In this document: positions 45,865 through 54,772 of the stretch, in pieces
Layout: each line of letters opens with the position of its first letter
How positions within the stretch are numbered: the first letter of the stretch is position 1
Assembly: GCF_019977755.1 (NCBI RefSeq)
Contig: NZ_AP025144.1
Location: 1,550,001-1,614,000 of the forward strand
From: Vibrio penaeicida
GTDB taxonomy: Bacteria; Pseudomonadota; Gammaproteobacteria; Enterobacterales; Vibrionaceae
Direction of reading: 5' to 3'
DNA length: 64,000 bases
The notes under the pieces: model-generated
What the model saw: the letters and a program-made list of their open reading frames with translations, nothing else
Database searches by the model: none
What the model was told of the DNA's origin: nothing
Program-made: the position numbers and the translations under genes

Positions 45865-46185
45865 ATGAGATTTTCTATTGCTGTAGTTATTTTTTTTATG
45901 AGTTTTAATTCGTTTGCAGGTCTTTCGAATTATTGCGGGAATATAGATAAAATGTATACATGGGCTGGAGGTAACGACACGTATGGTGTTTGGGTTCTAT
46001 TTGATAATAATCCTTCTGCTTGCTCTGGTGGATTTTATTTGTCCCAGCAAGGTAACAATAGGGAGCTTGTCTATAGCTTTTTACTATCAGCAAAAATGGC
46101 TAAGACCCCTATTTGTATTCAGACGAACCCAGAGTCAGGAAAAATATCCGCACGCTGCAGAATTAATTACGTTGTAGATAAGTAG
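45865..46185 (+). CDS. Small secreted cassette protein
   Basis: 106 residues with a signal peptide (MRFSIAVVIFFMSFNSFAG) and a mature part containing four cysteines (YCGN, ACSG, ICIQ, RCRI), probably forming two disulfides in the periplasm. Ribosome site AAGGAG precedes the ATG. The IS to its left has cut it off from the array's upstream promoter region. Function unknown. Confidence 0.65.
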   Translation: MRFSIAVVIFFMSFNSFAGLSNYCGNIDKMYTWAGGNDTYGVWVLFDNNPSACSGGFYLSQQGNNRELVYSFLLSAKMAKTPICIQTNPESGKISARCRINYVVDK

Positions 46186-46202
46186 TTTCAAGGTTGTTAA
46201 AA

Positions 46203-46327
46203 ATATAACAAAAGCTTCAAACCGACAAACAACGCGTGGCATTTTTGGTTTGCGGTGATTTTAGTGTTTAAGGTGTAATGCAGCGGCTTGTTTTGTGCGT
46301 TGTCTGCGGTTTAAGCTGGCGTTAGCT
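46203..46327 (+). repeat. attC 3 (class C)
   Basis: R'' atataac near 46203-46209, R' gttagct at 46321-46327; arms as in attC 2. Confidence 0.9.
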
Positions 46328-46417
46328 ATCTAGTTCAATTATGTTGTTATGAGATTGAAAAGTTAAATCTGTTCATATATGTTTGTTAATAAATGTAAAC
46401 TGTTAATTGGTGAACAA

Positions 46418-46867
46418 ATGAAAACAAAGCTCGCTTTGATTGTATGTGGCATTATTTCTGGTTGCGCGACTCAATACAAGCCACAAAACTTGAGTGAAAG
46501 CAGTCCAACTTTACGTATTGTGGGTGGTGATGTATACGGGACTTCCCATAGTTACAAGGTATTACTGGAACCCTGTGTGTCCAAGGATGTGGCGGAACTT
46601 GGGAGTGTCGGTGGAGCTTTGATAAGTAAAACAGAAGATTTCTCTAAACTAGAAGAGAACTCTCAAATGATAATTAAAGTAATAAAATCAGTAAATTACA
46701 CTAGGGAAGTGAGATACACAACTAGCTACATCCAGTTCAAGCCAGAGCTAGGGAAAAATTACCAAATAAAAGGGCGAAACCTAATTGATCTAAGTACAGA
46801 GCTTCCACCAAGTGATTTTTTGAACTTGCCTATAAATTTCTGTGAAAAGGGCTGGCCACAACTTTAA
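46418..46867 (+). CDS. Cassette lipoprotein, unknown
   Basis: 149 residues. From the ATG at 46418 it begins MKTKLALIVCGIISGCAT, a lipoprotein signal with lipobox ISGC. The mature part is polar with a pair of cysteines (EPCVSK and NFCEKG). The longer frame lacks this signal start, so it is discarded. No family recognised. Confidence 0.65.
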   Translation: MKTKLALIVCGIISGCATQYKPQNLSESSPTLRIVGGDVYGTSHSYKVLLEPCVSKDVAELGSVGGALISKTEDFSKLEENSQMIIKVIKSVNYTREVRYTTSYIQFKPELGKNYQIKGRNLIDLSTELPPSDFLNLPINFCEKGWPQL

Positions 46868-46876
46868 CCAAAACGT

Positions 46877-47001
46877 AGCTAACAAAAGCTTCAAGCCGAC
46901 CGCCAACGCGTGGCATTTTTAGTTTGCAGTAATCATTGTGTTTAAGGCGCAATGCGGTAGCCGGTGTATTGCGTTGGCAGCGGCTTAAGCGGGCGTTATA
47001 G
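46877..47001 (+). repeat. attC 4 (class D)
   Basis: R'' agctaac at 46877-46883, R' gttatag at 46995-47001. Class D arms are cttcaagccgaccgccaacg and cgttggcagcggcttaag. Confidence 0.9.
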
Positions 47002-47304
47002 CGCTTTGATAATTCAAGGGTTGTAATGATTTCGAAAGTTGCTGGCTTCAGTGCTTTGTGTTCGATTTCTCAACCAACGTCAAGGTGGTTAACTCGGCGC
47101 AAACCAAGTTGCAGCAAGCTTTCAAAACCAATCAGGTTTTCCGAGTTTCGAAGCTTTGCTCTCGGTTTGTTCTTCTAAATTCTCGACCGAATCGGTGTTT
47201 TGAGTTTTGTGGTCTGGTTGCAGAAGTTTTTGTTGGCTAAGATGGCGTTCATTGAATGCAAGCTAAATGCTTTATTGCCAAGTTAAGTCTATTTGCTTGT
47301 ATCG
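47002..47304 (+). other. ORF-less cassette, family 1, copy 1
   Basis: A ~300-bp body without a supportable gene. It opens with cgctttgataattcaaggg and ends with attgccaagttaagtc before the attC; the same body occurs six times in the array with base changes and small indels. May carry a promoter or RNA, or be a dead cassette. Confidence 0.65.
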
Positions 47305-47429
47305 CTACAACAAACAGTTCAAGCAGACCAAAAACGCGTGGCATTTTTAGCTTGCGGTGAGTTTTGTGTTTAAGGTAGTTTGCAGAAACCGCATTTGTAC
47401 GTTTTTGGCTACTTAACTGGGCGTTATAG
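47305..47429 (+). repeat. attC 5 (class B)
   Basis: R'' ctacaac near 47305-47311, R' gttatag at 47423-47429. Class B sites start acaacaaacagttcaagcag and end ggctacttaactgggcgtta. Confidence 0.9.
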
Positions 47430-47731
47430 CGCTTTGATAATTCAAGGGTTGTCAGGTTCTCGAAAGTTGCTGGCTTCAGTGTTTTTGAGTTTGTTTTCTC
47501 AACCCGCATCAAGGTGGAAAAGTCGTCGCAATCCAAGTTGCTGCAAGCTTTCAAAATCAATTCGGTTCGCTGAATTTTGACACTTTGCTCTCGGCTCGTT
47601 TCCCTAAATTATCGACTGAATCGGTATTTTGGGCTTTGTGGTCTGGTTGCAGAAGTTTTTGTTGTTTATCATGAGTTCATCGAGTGCAGGCTCAATGCAT
47701 CATTGCCAAGTTGGCTTGTTTATTCGTTGCG
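47430..47731 (+). other. ORF-less cassette, family 1, copy 2
   Basis: Same body as copy 1, with differences near the 3' end (tcatgagttcatcgagtgc). No supportable gene. Confidence 0.65.
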
Positions 47732-47856
47732 CTACAACAAACAGTTCAAGCAGACCAAAAACGCGTGGCATTTTTAGTTTGCGTTGAGTTTTGTGTTTAG
47801 GGTAGTTTGCAGAAACGGTGTTTGTGCGTTTTTGGCTACTTAACTGGGCGTTATAG
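47732..47856 (+). repeat. attC 6 (class B)
   Basis: R'' ctacaac near 47732-47738, R' gttatag at 47850-47856. Confidence 0.9.
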
Positions 47857-48160
47857 CGCTTTGAAAATTCAAGGGTTGTCAGGTTCTCGAAAATTGCTGG
47901 CTTCCGTGCTTTTGAGTTCGCTTTCTCAACCAGCATCAAGGTGGGAAATGCTCTGCAAACCAAGTTGCTGCAAGCTCTTAAATTCAATTCGGTTCGCTGA
48001 ATTTTGAAGCTTTGCTCTCGGCTCGTTCCCCTAAATCTTCGACTGAATCGGTGTTTTGGGCTTTGTGGATTGGTTGCAGAGGATTTTGTTGGTTAGGATG
48101 CTCTTCATTGAATGCAAGCTAAGTGCTTCATTACCAAGTTAAGTCTGTTTGCTTGTATCG
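47857..48160 (+). other. ORF-less cassette, family 1, copy 3
   Basis: Same family body; no supportable gene. Confidence 0.65.
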
Positions 48161-48285
48161 CTACAACAAACAGTTCAAGCAGACCAAAAACGCGTGGCAT
48201 TTTTAGTTTGCGTTGAGTTTTGTGTTTAGGGTAGTTTGCAGAAACAGTATTTGTACGTTTTTGGCTACTTAACTGGGCGTTAGGT
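48161..48285 (+). repeat. attC 7 (class B)
   Basis: R'' ctacaac near 48161-48167, R' gttaggt at 48279-48285. Confidence 0.9.
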
Positions 48286-48297
48286 CTCAGGGGTTAT

Positions 48298-49122
48298 ATG
48301 AACAGTAAAAATATCGAAGAAAAACATATTAAATCCCTTGATGATTTCAAAGGTTTTATTCGAAATAAAGATTATAGAAAGTGGATTTACAGAGGACAGT
48401 CTTCAGCTTCTTGGTCTCTCGAAAGTTCCCTCTTGAGGGCAATTAAGAATGCAAGCAGTATTCGGGAGTACAGCGGCGAAAGCTCTAGAATCAGGTCTGG
48501 ACATAATTATGAAAAGATAATGTTAGAACGCTTTAAGTCTGGAGCTCACTTATACCTTAGTCATCTTCCTGAAAATGATGACCTTCTTAGCTGGCTGGCG
48601 GTTATGCAGCACCACGGCGCACCGACTCGTCTTTTGGACTTCAGTTTTTCAGCATATATAGCGTTGTACTTTGCGGTAGAGGTTGGTGACGGTGATGCTG
48701 CAATCTATTGTATTGACCATAGTGCCTTAAAGCGTGCTGATAGTCGACATTTTGGAAGAGACCGAAAAAACGTTTATAACAGAGTGTTAAGTGAAGAAAG
48801 TAGTGATGATGAAATGTGTCTTTTTGCTTTCGAACCAGAGTTTTCAAATCAACGTTTACTTGCACAGCAAGGGCTGTTTTTTGTTCCAAATCACTTGCTT
48901 GTGTCACATGAGAAAATTCTGAGTGGATATGAGCTACCAAAAGGTTGCGTCTATAAGTTAGTTATAGGTAAAGAACTTCGATACGCAGCTTTAGATATGC
49001 TGAACCAAATGAACATAACATCAAGCACCGTTTACCCTGGATTAGATGGTTTTTGTAAAAATTTACATAAAGTACCGGTATTTGGGGCTCGTCATCAAAA
49101 TAGAGTGGGTAAAGAGACCTAA
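48298..49122 (+). CDS. FRG-domain cassette protein
   Basis: 274 residues. The FRG fold is marked by WIYRGQ (Tyr31-Arg32-Gly33-Gln34) and the QHHGAPTRLLDFS block at 104-116, followed by a strand AIYCI; a later ERLLAQQGLF-like segment (NQRLLAQQGLFFV) is also typical. FRG proteins have no firmly known activity; the conserved Arg, His and Gln suggest a nucleotide-binding or transferase site, and they are often met in defence islands. The gene starts 13 bp after the attC 7 core and ends in attC 8, so it is one complete cassette. Confidence 0.85.
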   Translation: MNSKNIEEKHIKSLDDFKGFIRNKDYRKWIYRGQSSASWSLESSLLRAIKNASSIREYSGESSRIRSGHNYEKIMLERFKSGAHLYLSHLPENDDLLSWLAVMQHHGAPTRLLDFSFSAYIALYFAVEVGDGDAAIYCIDHSALKRADSRHFGRDRKNVYNRVLSEESSDDEMCLFAFEPEFSNQRLLAQQGLFFVPNHLLVSHEKILSGYELPKGCVYKLVIGKELRYAALDMLNQMNITSSTVYPGLDGFCKNLHKVPVFGARHQNRVGKET

Positions 49123-49240
49123 CAATCAATTAAAGTCGGACTGCTAACCTGTGGCATTTTTGGTTCTGGTTAGGTGCGGTGTTTACGGTGGCCGGGTTTG
49201 ATTTTCGTGGCGTTAGCAGCCGCTTAATCGGGCGTTATGA
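49117..49240 (+). repeat. attC 8 (divergent class E)
   Basis: R'' acctaac at 49117-49123 (shared with the FRG stop), R' gttatga at 49234-49240; arms aaagtcggactgctaac / gttagcagccgctt differ from all other sites. Confidence 0.85.
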
Positions 49241-49601
49241 AGCATCTAGAAAAATCCTGCAAAATTAGGGGTTAAGGTTCTTCGCTCGTGTTTGATGCCT
49301 TTGTTGTTTTGAAATGATCTCAGCCTGAAAATCCGTGCTGTTTCTTTGGTGAAATGCCGCTTTGGGAGCATCGAAAGGCAAATCGGCTGTTTGGCTATTT
49401 TTGCCAAGTGATTCTTTCTAGCAGCCATTTGCTGCACCGTTACTTTTGTGGGGCGGCAGGGCGTCGATAAATTCAAAACTTGGTGCGCTATTCTAGTCAA
49501 TACGTTGTGGGCTTATCGAGTAGCTGCCAACATTTTGTGAAATGGCTCTGTGTCTTAGGCTTCTGTATTTGCGGGGATTTCGAGGTTGCCGTAAAGTCCG
49601 T
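49241..49601 (+). other. ORF-less cassette, family 2, copy 1
   Basis: A ~360-bp body opening with agcatctagaaaa and sharing blocks such as ttgccaagtgattctttcta and agctgccaacattttgtga with the copy at 50480. No supportable gene. Confidence 0.65.
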
Positions 49602-49726
49602 TCATAACAAACAATTCAAACAGACCAAAAACGTGTGGCACTTTTAGTTTGCGTTGAGTTTAGTGTTTAAGGCGGTATGCAGAAACGGCATTTGTACGTT
49701 TTTGGCAGTTTAATTGGGCGTTAGGT
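49602..49726 (+). repeat. attC 9 (class A)
   Basis: R'' tcataac near 49602-49608, R' gttaggt at 49720-49726. Confidence 0.9.
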
Positions 49727-49739
49727 ATTTGGAGGCAGT

Positions 49740-50360
49740 TTGAAAGGTAGAGTTTCAAAATCGGCAATTGTAGATGTATGTCTTGAAGGGGTTATTTCAT
49801 CACAAAAACAATACGAGGCTATGTCTGGTGGTGATTGGGTTTGTTGGGCTCCAGAGTATTTTATTACATCCTGTCTTGCTCAGTCGTTAAACCAGATGCC
49901 TGGAAGCAAGTATGTGACCATTGAAAATGGGGCTTATGACGCTTTAGATTATGCCGGAGCAGTCGGTAAAGGTAGATTACATGGTGATATTAGATCAAAT
50001 GGTCGCTTTGATCTTTTGCTTTGGTGGGCTAAAGGTGATCCTAGGGCTGTAATTGAAGTTAAAAATCGAGTTCTTAACAAAACTCAATATGAAGCTGACC
50101 TAAAGCGAATCACAGCGGTTTTGAAACGTAAAAAGCTGGAGTCAACCATGGAATTTGGTGCTTTTGCCTTTTATTCTGCGACTGATGATTCATCAACTAA
50201 GAATTCAAGCGAAATACTTATACAAAGACAAGCTACAATACAGAAAAATGCGCAAGATATAGTGGGCGATGAATTTTGCGCTACGCTACATTCAAGTGAC
50301 ATTAAAATAGAAGGTGAAAGTGGCTGGTTTGCAGGGTGCTTACTCATAGAGCATACCTAA
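49740..50360 (+). CDS. PD-(D/E)xK nuclease-like cassette protein
   Basis: 206 residues, begins at TTG (49740) with GGAGG at 49731-49735. A nuclease-like core is visible: Glu39 in a preceding helix, Asp91 in RFDLLLWW and Glu106-x-Lys108 in AVIEVKN, followed by a helix with Lys residues. The Asp-x14-Glu-x-Lys spacing fits restriction-endonuclease-like folds, where these residues bind Mg2+. Target unknown; no methyltransferase is in the array, so a classic restriction role is unlikely. Complete cassette between attC 9 and attC 10. Confidence 0.65.
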   Translation: MKGRVSKSAIVDVCLEGVISSQKQYEAMSGGDWVCWAPEYFITSCLAQSLNQMPGSKYVTIENGAYDALDYAGAVGKGRLHGDIRSNGRFDLLLWWAKGDPRAVIEVKNRVLNKTQYEADLKRITAVLKRKKLESTMEFGAFAFYSATDDSSTKNSSEILIQRQATIQKNAQDIVGDEFCATLHSSDIKIEGESGWFAGCLLIEHT

Positions 50361-50479
50361 CAAACAATTCAAACAGACCAAAAACGTGTGGCACTTTTAG
50401 TTTGCGTTGAGTTAGGTGTTTAAGGTGGTATGCGGCAACGGCATTTGTCCGTTTTTGGCAGTTTAATTGGGCGTTATGA
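50355..50479 (+). repeat. attC 10 (class A)
   Basis: R'' acctaac at 50355-50361 (overlaps the preceding stop), R' gttatga at 50473-50479. Confidence 0.9.
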
Positions 50480-50837
50480 AGCATCTAGAAAAGTTCAGTA
50501 AAATTAGGGGCTAAGGTTCAACATTTGCTCTTCTTTTCATCATGATTTGATTCTTTCCCAACTGAAAAACCGCTGTGTTTTTTGGTGAAATGCCGCTTGG
50601 GTTTTATCAAAAGGCAAATTGGCTGTTTGGGTACTTTTGCCAAGTGATTCTTTCTAGCAGCCATTTGCTACGCCGTGAAATTTGCGGGGCGGCAGTGTAT
50701 TGAAAAACTTCAAATTTGGTGGTTGTTTTGAGTCAACTCGTTGTGGGTTTATCGTGTAGCTGCCAACATTTTGTGAATTGGCTCTGCGTCTCAATCGTCT
50801 GTATTTGCTGAAATTCTGTGGTTGCTGTAAAGTCCGT
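50480..50837 (+). other. ORF-less cassette, family 2, copy 2
   Basis: Second copy of the agcatctagaaaa body, diverged from the first. No supportable gene. Confidence 0.65.
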
Positions 50838-50962
50838 TCATAACAAACAATTCAAACAGACCAAAAACGTGTGGCGCTTTTAGTTTGCGTTGAGTTTAGT
50901 GTTTAAGGTGGCATGCAGAAGCGGCATCTGTACGTTTTTGGCAGTTTAATTGGGCGTTATAG
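50838..50962 (+). repeat. attC 11 (class A)
   Basis: R'' tcataac at 50838-50844, R' gttatag at 50956-50962. Confidence 0.9.
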
Positions 50963-51267
50963 CGCTTTGATAATTCAAGGTTTGTAAGGGATTCGGAAGT
51001 TGCTGGCTTCAGTGTTTTTGAGTTTGATTTCTCAACCAGCATCAAGGTGGAAAAGTCGTCGCAATCCAAGTCGTTGCTAACTTTAAAAAATCAATTCGGT
51101 TCGCTGAATTTTGAAGCTTTGCTCTCGGCTCGTTTCTCTAAATTCTCGACTGAATCGGTGTTTTGGGTTTCGTGGTCTGGTTGCAGAAGGTTTTGTTGGC
51201 TAAGATGCTTTTCATTGAATGCAAGCTAAGTGCTTCATTGCCAAGTTAAGCCTGTTTGCTTGTATCG
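50963..51267 (+). other. ORF-less cassette, family 1, copy 4
   Basis: Same body as at 47002; no supportable gene. Confidence 0.65.
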
Positions 51268-51392
51268 CTACAACAAACAGTTCAAGCAGACCAAAAACGC
51301 GTGGCATTTTTAGTTTGCGGTGAGTTCTGTGTTTAGGGTAGTTTGCAGAAACGGCATTTGTGCGTTTTTGGCTACTTAACTGGGCGTTATAG
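51268..51392 (+). repeat. attC 12 (class B)
   Basis: R'' ctacaac near 51268-51274, R' gttatag at 51386-51392. Confidence 0.9.
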
Positions 51393-51694
51393 CGCTTTGA
51401 TAATTCAAGGTTTGTAAGGAATTCGAAAGTTGTTGGCTTCAGTGTTTTTGAGTTCGATTCCTTAACCTGAATCAAGGTGGTAAATCCTCGCAAGCCAAGT
51501 CTTTGTAGGTTTCAAAATCATTCAGCTGCATCAGATTTTGAAGTTTGGTTTCCGGCTAGATTTCCTAAATTCTCGACTGAATCGGTGTTTTAGGTTTTGT
51601 GGTCTGGTTACAGTCAGTTTTGTTGGCTAAGATGCTGTTCATTGAATGCAAGCTAAGTGCTTCATTGCCAAGTTAAGTCTGTTTGCTTGTATCG
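51393..51694 (+). other. ORF-less cassette, family 1, copy 5
   Basis: Same body as at 47002, more diverged in the middle; no supportable gene. Confidence 0.65.
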
Positions 51695-51819
51695 CTACAA
51701 CAAACGCTTCAAGCGGACTGCCAACGCGTGGCACTTTAGGTTTGCAGCAATTATTGTGTTTAAGGCGCAATGCGGTAGCCGTTGTGTCATGTTGGCAGCA
51801 GCTTAAGCGGGCGTTATAG
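51695..51819 (+). repeat. attC 13 (class D)
   Basis: R'' ctacaac near 51695-51701 and R' gttatag at 51813-51819. The inner arms are those of class D, although the cassette body and R'' flank belong to the family that otherwise carries class B sites. Confidence 0.9.
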
Positions 51820-52120
51820 CGCTTTGATAATTTAAAGATTGTAAGGTTCTCGAAAGTAGCTGACTTCAGTGTTTTTGAGTTCGATTTCTTAGCCTGAATC
51901 AAGGTGGTAAATCCTCGCAAACCAAGTCGCTGTATGCTTTCAAAAGCAATTTGGTTCGTTGGGTTTTGAAGTTTTGCTCTTGGCGCGTTTTCCTAAATTC
52001 TCGACTGATTCGGTGTTTTGGGTTTTGTGGTCTGGTTGCAGAAGGTTTTGTTGGCTAAGATTCAGTTCATTGAATGCAAGTTAAGTGCGTCATTGCCAAG
52101 TAAGTTTGTTATTCGTTGCG
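51820..52120 (+). other. ORF-less cassette, family 1, copy 6
   Basis: Same body as at 47002; no supportable gene. Confidence 0.65.
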
Positions 52121-52245
52121 CTACAACAAACAGTTCAAGCAGACCAAAAACGCGTGGCATTTTTAGCTTGCGTTGAGTTTTGTGTTTAAGGTAGTTTGCA
52201 GAAACCGCATTTGTACGTTTTTGGCTACTTAACTGGGCGTTATAT
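52121..52245 (+). repeat. attC 14 (class B)
   Basis: R'' ctacaac near 52121-52127, R' gttatat at 52239-52245. Confidence 0.9.
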
Positions 52246-52258
52246 CTCCGAGGGTCAT

Positions 52259-52645
52259 ATGAATAATTTTGAAAAAATAGAGAAAATCATTCCTCTTTGG
52301 TATGCGCAAAGAAAATGGGCAGAGGAAATGCTTATACAAGCTTTTCAGTTTGAGAAAGCGGAAGATATTCTGCTATCTCAGTACCGTGGCTCACACTCAA
52401 TTCCTGGAACCAGTTGGATGTATCGTACACACGGAGTCGGTGTCGAAATCTTTCGCCCGTCAGGTGCTGGTGGTATAGATTTTGACTTTAACAAACCACA
52501 TCCAGACAAATGGCGTCTACGTGTGTTTTTCGAGAGGCAGTATGAAGAAGGTAACCTCCCATTTACAGAATACAATGATTTATATAAAGATGAAGAATTG
52601 TTGGAGCTTGCTATAAAGCAAGTTTTAGAAAAGGTTTCGATATAA
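52259..52645 (+). CDS. Cassette protein, unknown (128 aa)
   Basis: 128 residues from the ATG at 52259, which follows GAGGG by six bases; the longer frame begins inside the attC and is discarded. N-terminal amphipathic helices are followed by a central beta region with GVGVEIFRPSGAGGIDFDFN and aromatic residues. I have seen similar proteins in integron cassettes but cannot name the family. No signal peptide or membrane helix. Confidence 0.65.
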   Translation: MNNFEKIEKIIPLWYAQRKWAEEMLIQAFQFEKAEDILLSQYRGSHSIPGTSWMYRTHGVGVEIFRPSGAGGIDFDFNKPHPDKWRLRVFFERQYEEGNLPFTEYNDLYKDEELLELAIKQVLEKVSI

Positions 52646-52764
52646 CAAACAGTTCAAGCAGACCAAAAACGCGTGGCATTTTTAGTTTGCGTTGGGTTTT
52701 GTGTTTAGGGTAGTTTGCAGAAACAGCATTTGTGCGTTTTTGGCTACTTAACTGGGCGTTAGCA
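52640..52764 (+). repeat. attC 15 (class B)
   Basis: R'' atataac at 52640-52646 (joins the preceding stop), R' gttagca at 52758-52764. Confidence 0.9.
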
Positions 52765-52781
52765 CTTTCAAAGGAAAGACA

Positions 52782-53291
52782 ATGTATGAAGTAGCTTTTG
52801 ATATTAAATACGAAGGATTTTGGTCATTATTCTTCGTTGCTCCTGGATTCCTTTTTTGCTTTATTTCTTATTATGCATTGACAAATCGTGAAAAAATAGC
52901 AAGGTTGAGTTTCTATGCAAGCGGCAAGCAAAGTGACCCCAAAAAAACAAGTGTTGTCCTTTGGTTTATGCTTATTTTTTCTATTTTTTGGACTGGTTTA
53001 GTATCGTATGGGCTTGGCTCTCAATTGTTTGAATTATTAGCCAAATATCACAAAGGGGATTATCTCGTCATAGAAGGTATAGTTGAGAATTTCGATCCGA
53101 TGCCTTATCCCGGACGTAAGAGAGAGAGCTTTAGTGTTAAAGGGATCTATTTTCAATACTCTGATTTTTCCGTCACCCCTGGCTTTAATAATACAACCTC
53201 TCACGGAGGACCAATACGCGAAGGGCTTCAAGTTCGAATTTCCTATATCGGAAATACAATCTTAAAATTAGAAACTTTGAAAACTAAATGA
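52782..53291 (+). CDS. Two-helix membrane cassette protein (DUF3592-like)
   Basis: 169 residues with two membrane helices (about 13-34 and 58-80) followed by a beta domain of about 70 residues (VIEGIVENFDPMP, GIYFQYSDF, LQVRISYIGNTILKLE). The two-helix plus beta-sandwich layout, with a G-x-V-x-x-F strand, recalls DUF3592 proteins. AAGGAAAG ribosome site. Function unknown. Confidence 0.65.
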   Translation: MYEVAFDIKYEGFWSLFFVAPGFLFCFISYYALTNREKIARLSFYASGKQSDPKKTSVVLWFMLIFSIFWTGLVSYGLGSQLFELLAKYHKGDYLVIEGIVENFDPMPYPGRKRESFSVKGIYFQYSDFSVTPGFNNTTSHGGPIREGLQVRISYIGNTILKLETLKTK

Positions 53292-53340
53292 GTCATATGC
53301 TGAGGCTAACAGTGCTAACAAACGACTATGGCGTCAATAG

Positions 53341-54298
53341 TTAATTTTTAGATATATTTTCATCCCACATGGCGCCATCTCTTAGCATTGAGTTTAAGAT
53401 GACAACCATCTTACGAACGCAGGCGATGATAGCGACTTTCTTTGGTTTTCCTGATTGAACGAGGCGGGTATAAGTCGCTTTGAAAACAGGGTTACACTGC
53501 ATAGCAGACATCATCGCCATATACAGAACAGTTCGAACTTGCGCTCTTCCTCCTTGAATCACTCGCTTGCCTTTGTAGCGCCCACTTTCTCGAGTAATGG
53601 GTGCAACACCAATGAGTGAAGCGGCTTGTTTGTTGGTGATGTAACCCAGCTCGGGAACGTTGCTGATGATGGATGCAGCGGCAATGTTTCCAATACCAGG
53701 AACACTTTGCAGGATGTCGTTTTTGGTCTGATAGTCTGGACACGATTCGATGAGTTTAACCAGCTTATCCTCGATGTTTGAAATCTGTTTTTTCATGGCA
53801 GTCAGCACTGGCTTGATGGTCGAATGTAGAGATTTGGGCAATACCTGAATTCGATTCTTCTCCATTGTTTGCATAGAGAGTAGCTGATTGCGACGTATGA
53901 CTAAGTCACTCATCAGTCGAATGTTTTCTGCCTTTATGATGGAGATTTCGAGTACTGATAGCTTCTGCGTAATAAGCGATAAGCTCAGCATCTAATCGGT
54001 CGTTTTTAGCTCTTCGACCAATGGCTCCAGCGAAGCGTTTAACGTGAATAGGGTTGGCGCGGACAATCGGTAATTGAGCTTCGGCACATGCTAGGACAAA
54101 AGGCATTTCTAGTCGTCCGGTTGCTTCAATGACGATACGTTCAGGTGAATGTTTTTTTATCGTTTTGATGGCGTCTTTGATGCCTTTGTCGTCGTTTGAC
54201 ACAGCGAAAAAGAGATTAAGTGGTCGTATAAAAATATCGAGTTGCGTCTTGCCAGTATCAACGCCGATATTAATGTTTTGAAGTGTATTGGTATTCAT
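53341..54298 (-). pseudogene. IS110-family transposase, frameshifted
   Basis: The N-terminal DEDD RuvC-like domain (54298 down to 53906) shows Asp in INIGVDTGKTQ, Glu in VIEATG and the final acidic pair in KNDRLDAELIAYYAEA. The C-terminal Tnp domain (53991 down to 53341) shows QSVPGIGNIAAASII and the catalytic-serine region ITRESGRYKGK. The two are in different frames overlapping at 53906-53991, consistent with a one-base indel just after AEAIS. The copy is therefore probably immobile unless helped in trans. Confidence 0.82.
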
Positions 54299-54503
54299 AA
54301 TAAGCTAACTCTTGCTTGCGAAATGCGGGTTCGAGACCCAGTCGACTATCCGAGGTTTGTGCTTGGAGTCCTATGGGGTGTTCATGTTTGTTATCGGTCT
54401 CTCGACAGAGGAGCCTAGCTTCAATCGAACTACCCCATAGAAAGCTTTAGTTGCAGCTAAAGCCTGGGTCTCACATTACCCGAATTCAGGAAAGATTATC
54501 CAT
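54299..54503 (-). ncRNA. Candidate bridge RNA (seekRNA) of the IS110 element
   Basis: The 205-bp non-coding end upstream of the transposase has strong pairing: gctttag/ctaaagc (54445-54451 with 54458-54464) as a hairpin; ctatggggt/accccatag (54371-54379 with 54433-54441); and gagacccag/ctgggtctc (54333-54341 with 54465-54473) as a long-range stem. IS110-group elements encode a guide RNA here. Between stems, the minus strand carries TAACAAAC (54393-54386), identical to the R'' start of class A/B attC sites, a possible target-guide. Confidence 0.6.
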
Positions 54504-54772
54504 ACAAAAGCTTCAAACCGACAAACAACGCGTGGCATTTTTGGTTTGCGGTGATTTAAGTGTTTAAGGCGTAATGCAGCAGCTTGTTTTGTGCGTTGTT
54601 TGCGGTTTAAGCTGGCGTTATATTTCAGTATTCATAGAAAAATGTAGAAATCTATGGTTGATTTTGTGCTAAAAGTTAAATCAATGTGTAGGGTTTAAGG
54701 TTAGTGCAAAACTAAGTACATAGCGTTATTAGGTGAAATAACGCATCATTGATAATAAAGAGAGGTTAAAAT

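Larger units (their letters stand above)
53323..54503 (-). mobile_element. IS110-family element inserted in an attC
   Basis: About 1,180 bp, bounded by the interrupted attC: the 5 bases TTTGT (minus strand) occur at both junctions, one copy belonging to the target. It has a single transposase gene on the minus strand, only ~18 bp after the stop, and a 205-bp non-coding end before the start. It lacks long terminal inverted repeats, as usual for the family. Confidence 0.85.
53313..54623 (+). repeat. attC 16 (class C), split by an IS110-family element
   Basis: The R'' part tgctaacaaa lies at 53313-53322; the remainder, from caaaagcttcaaaccgac at 54505 to R' gttatat at 54617-54623, follows the insertion. 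Removing the insertion restores a normal class C site with a taacaaaagc start. Confidence 0.85.

Noticed and set aside
47249..47560. Minus-strand ORF of 103 aa recurring in several array copies (also at 47700, 51212 and 51639)
   Set aside because: It reads straight through attC arms and cores, has no ribosome site, and its conservation is explained by the repeated DNA of attC sites and ORF-less cassettes.
43745..52764. CRISPR array as explanation for the repeats
   Set aside because: Repeats are ~125 bp with paired inner arms and core sites, separated by genes of varying size; no short direct repeats with unique ~30-bp spacers and no cas genes.
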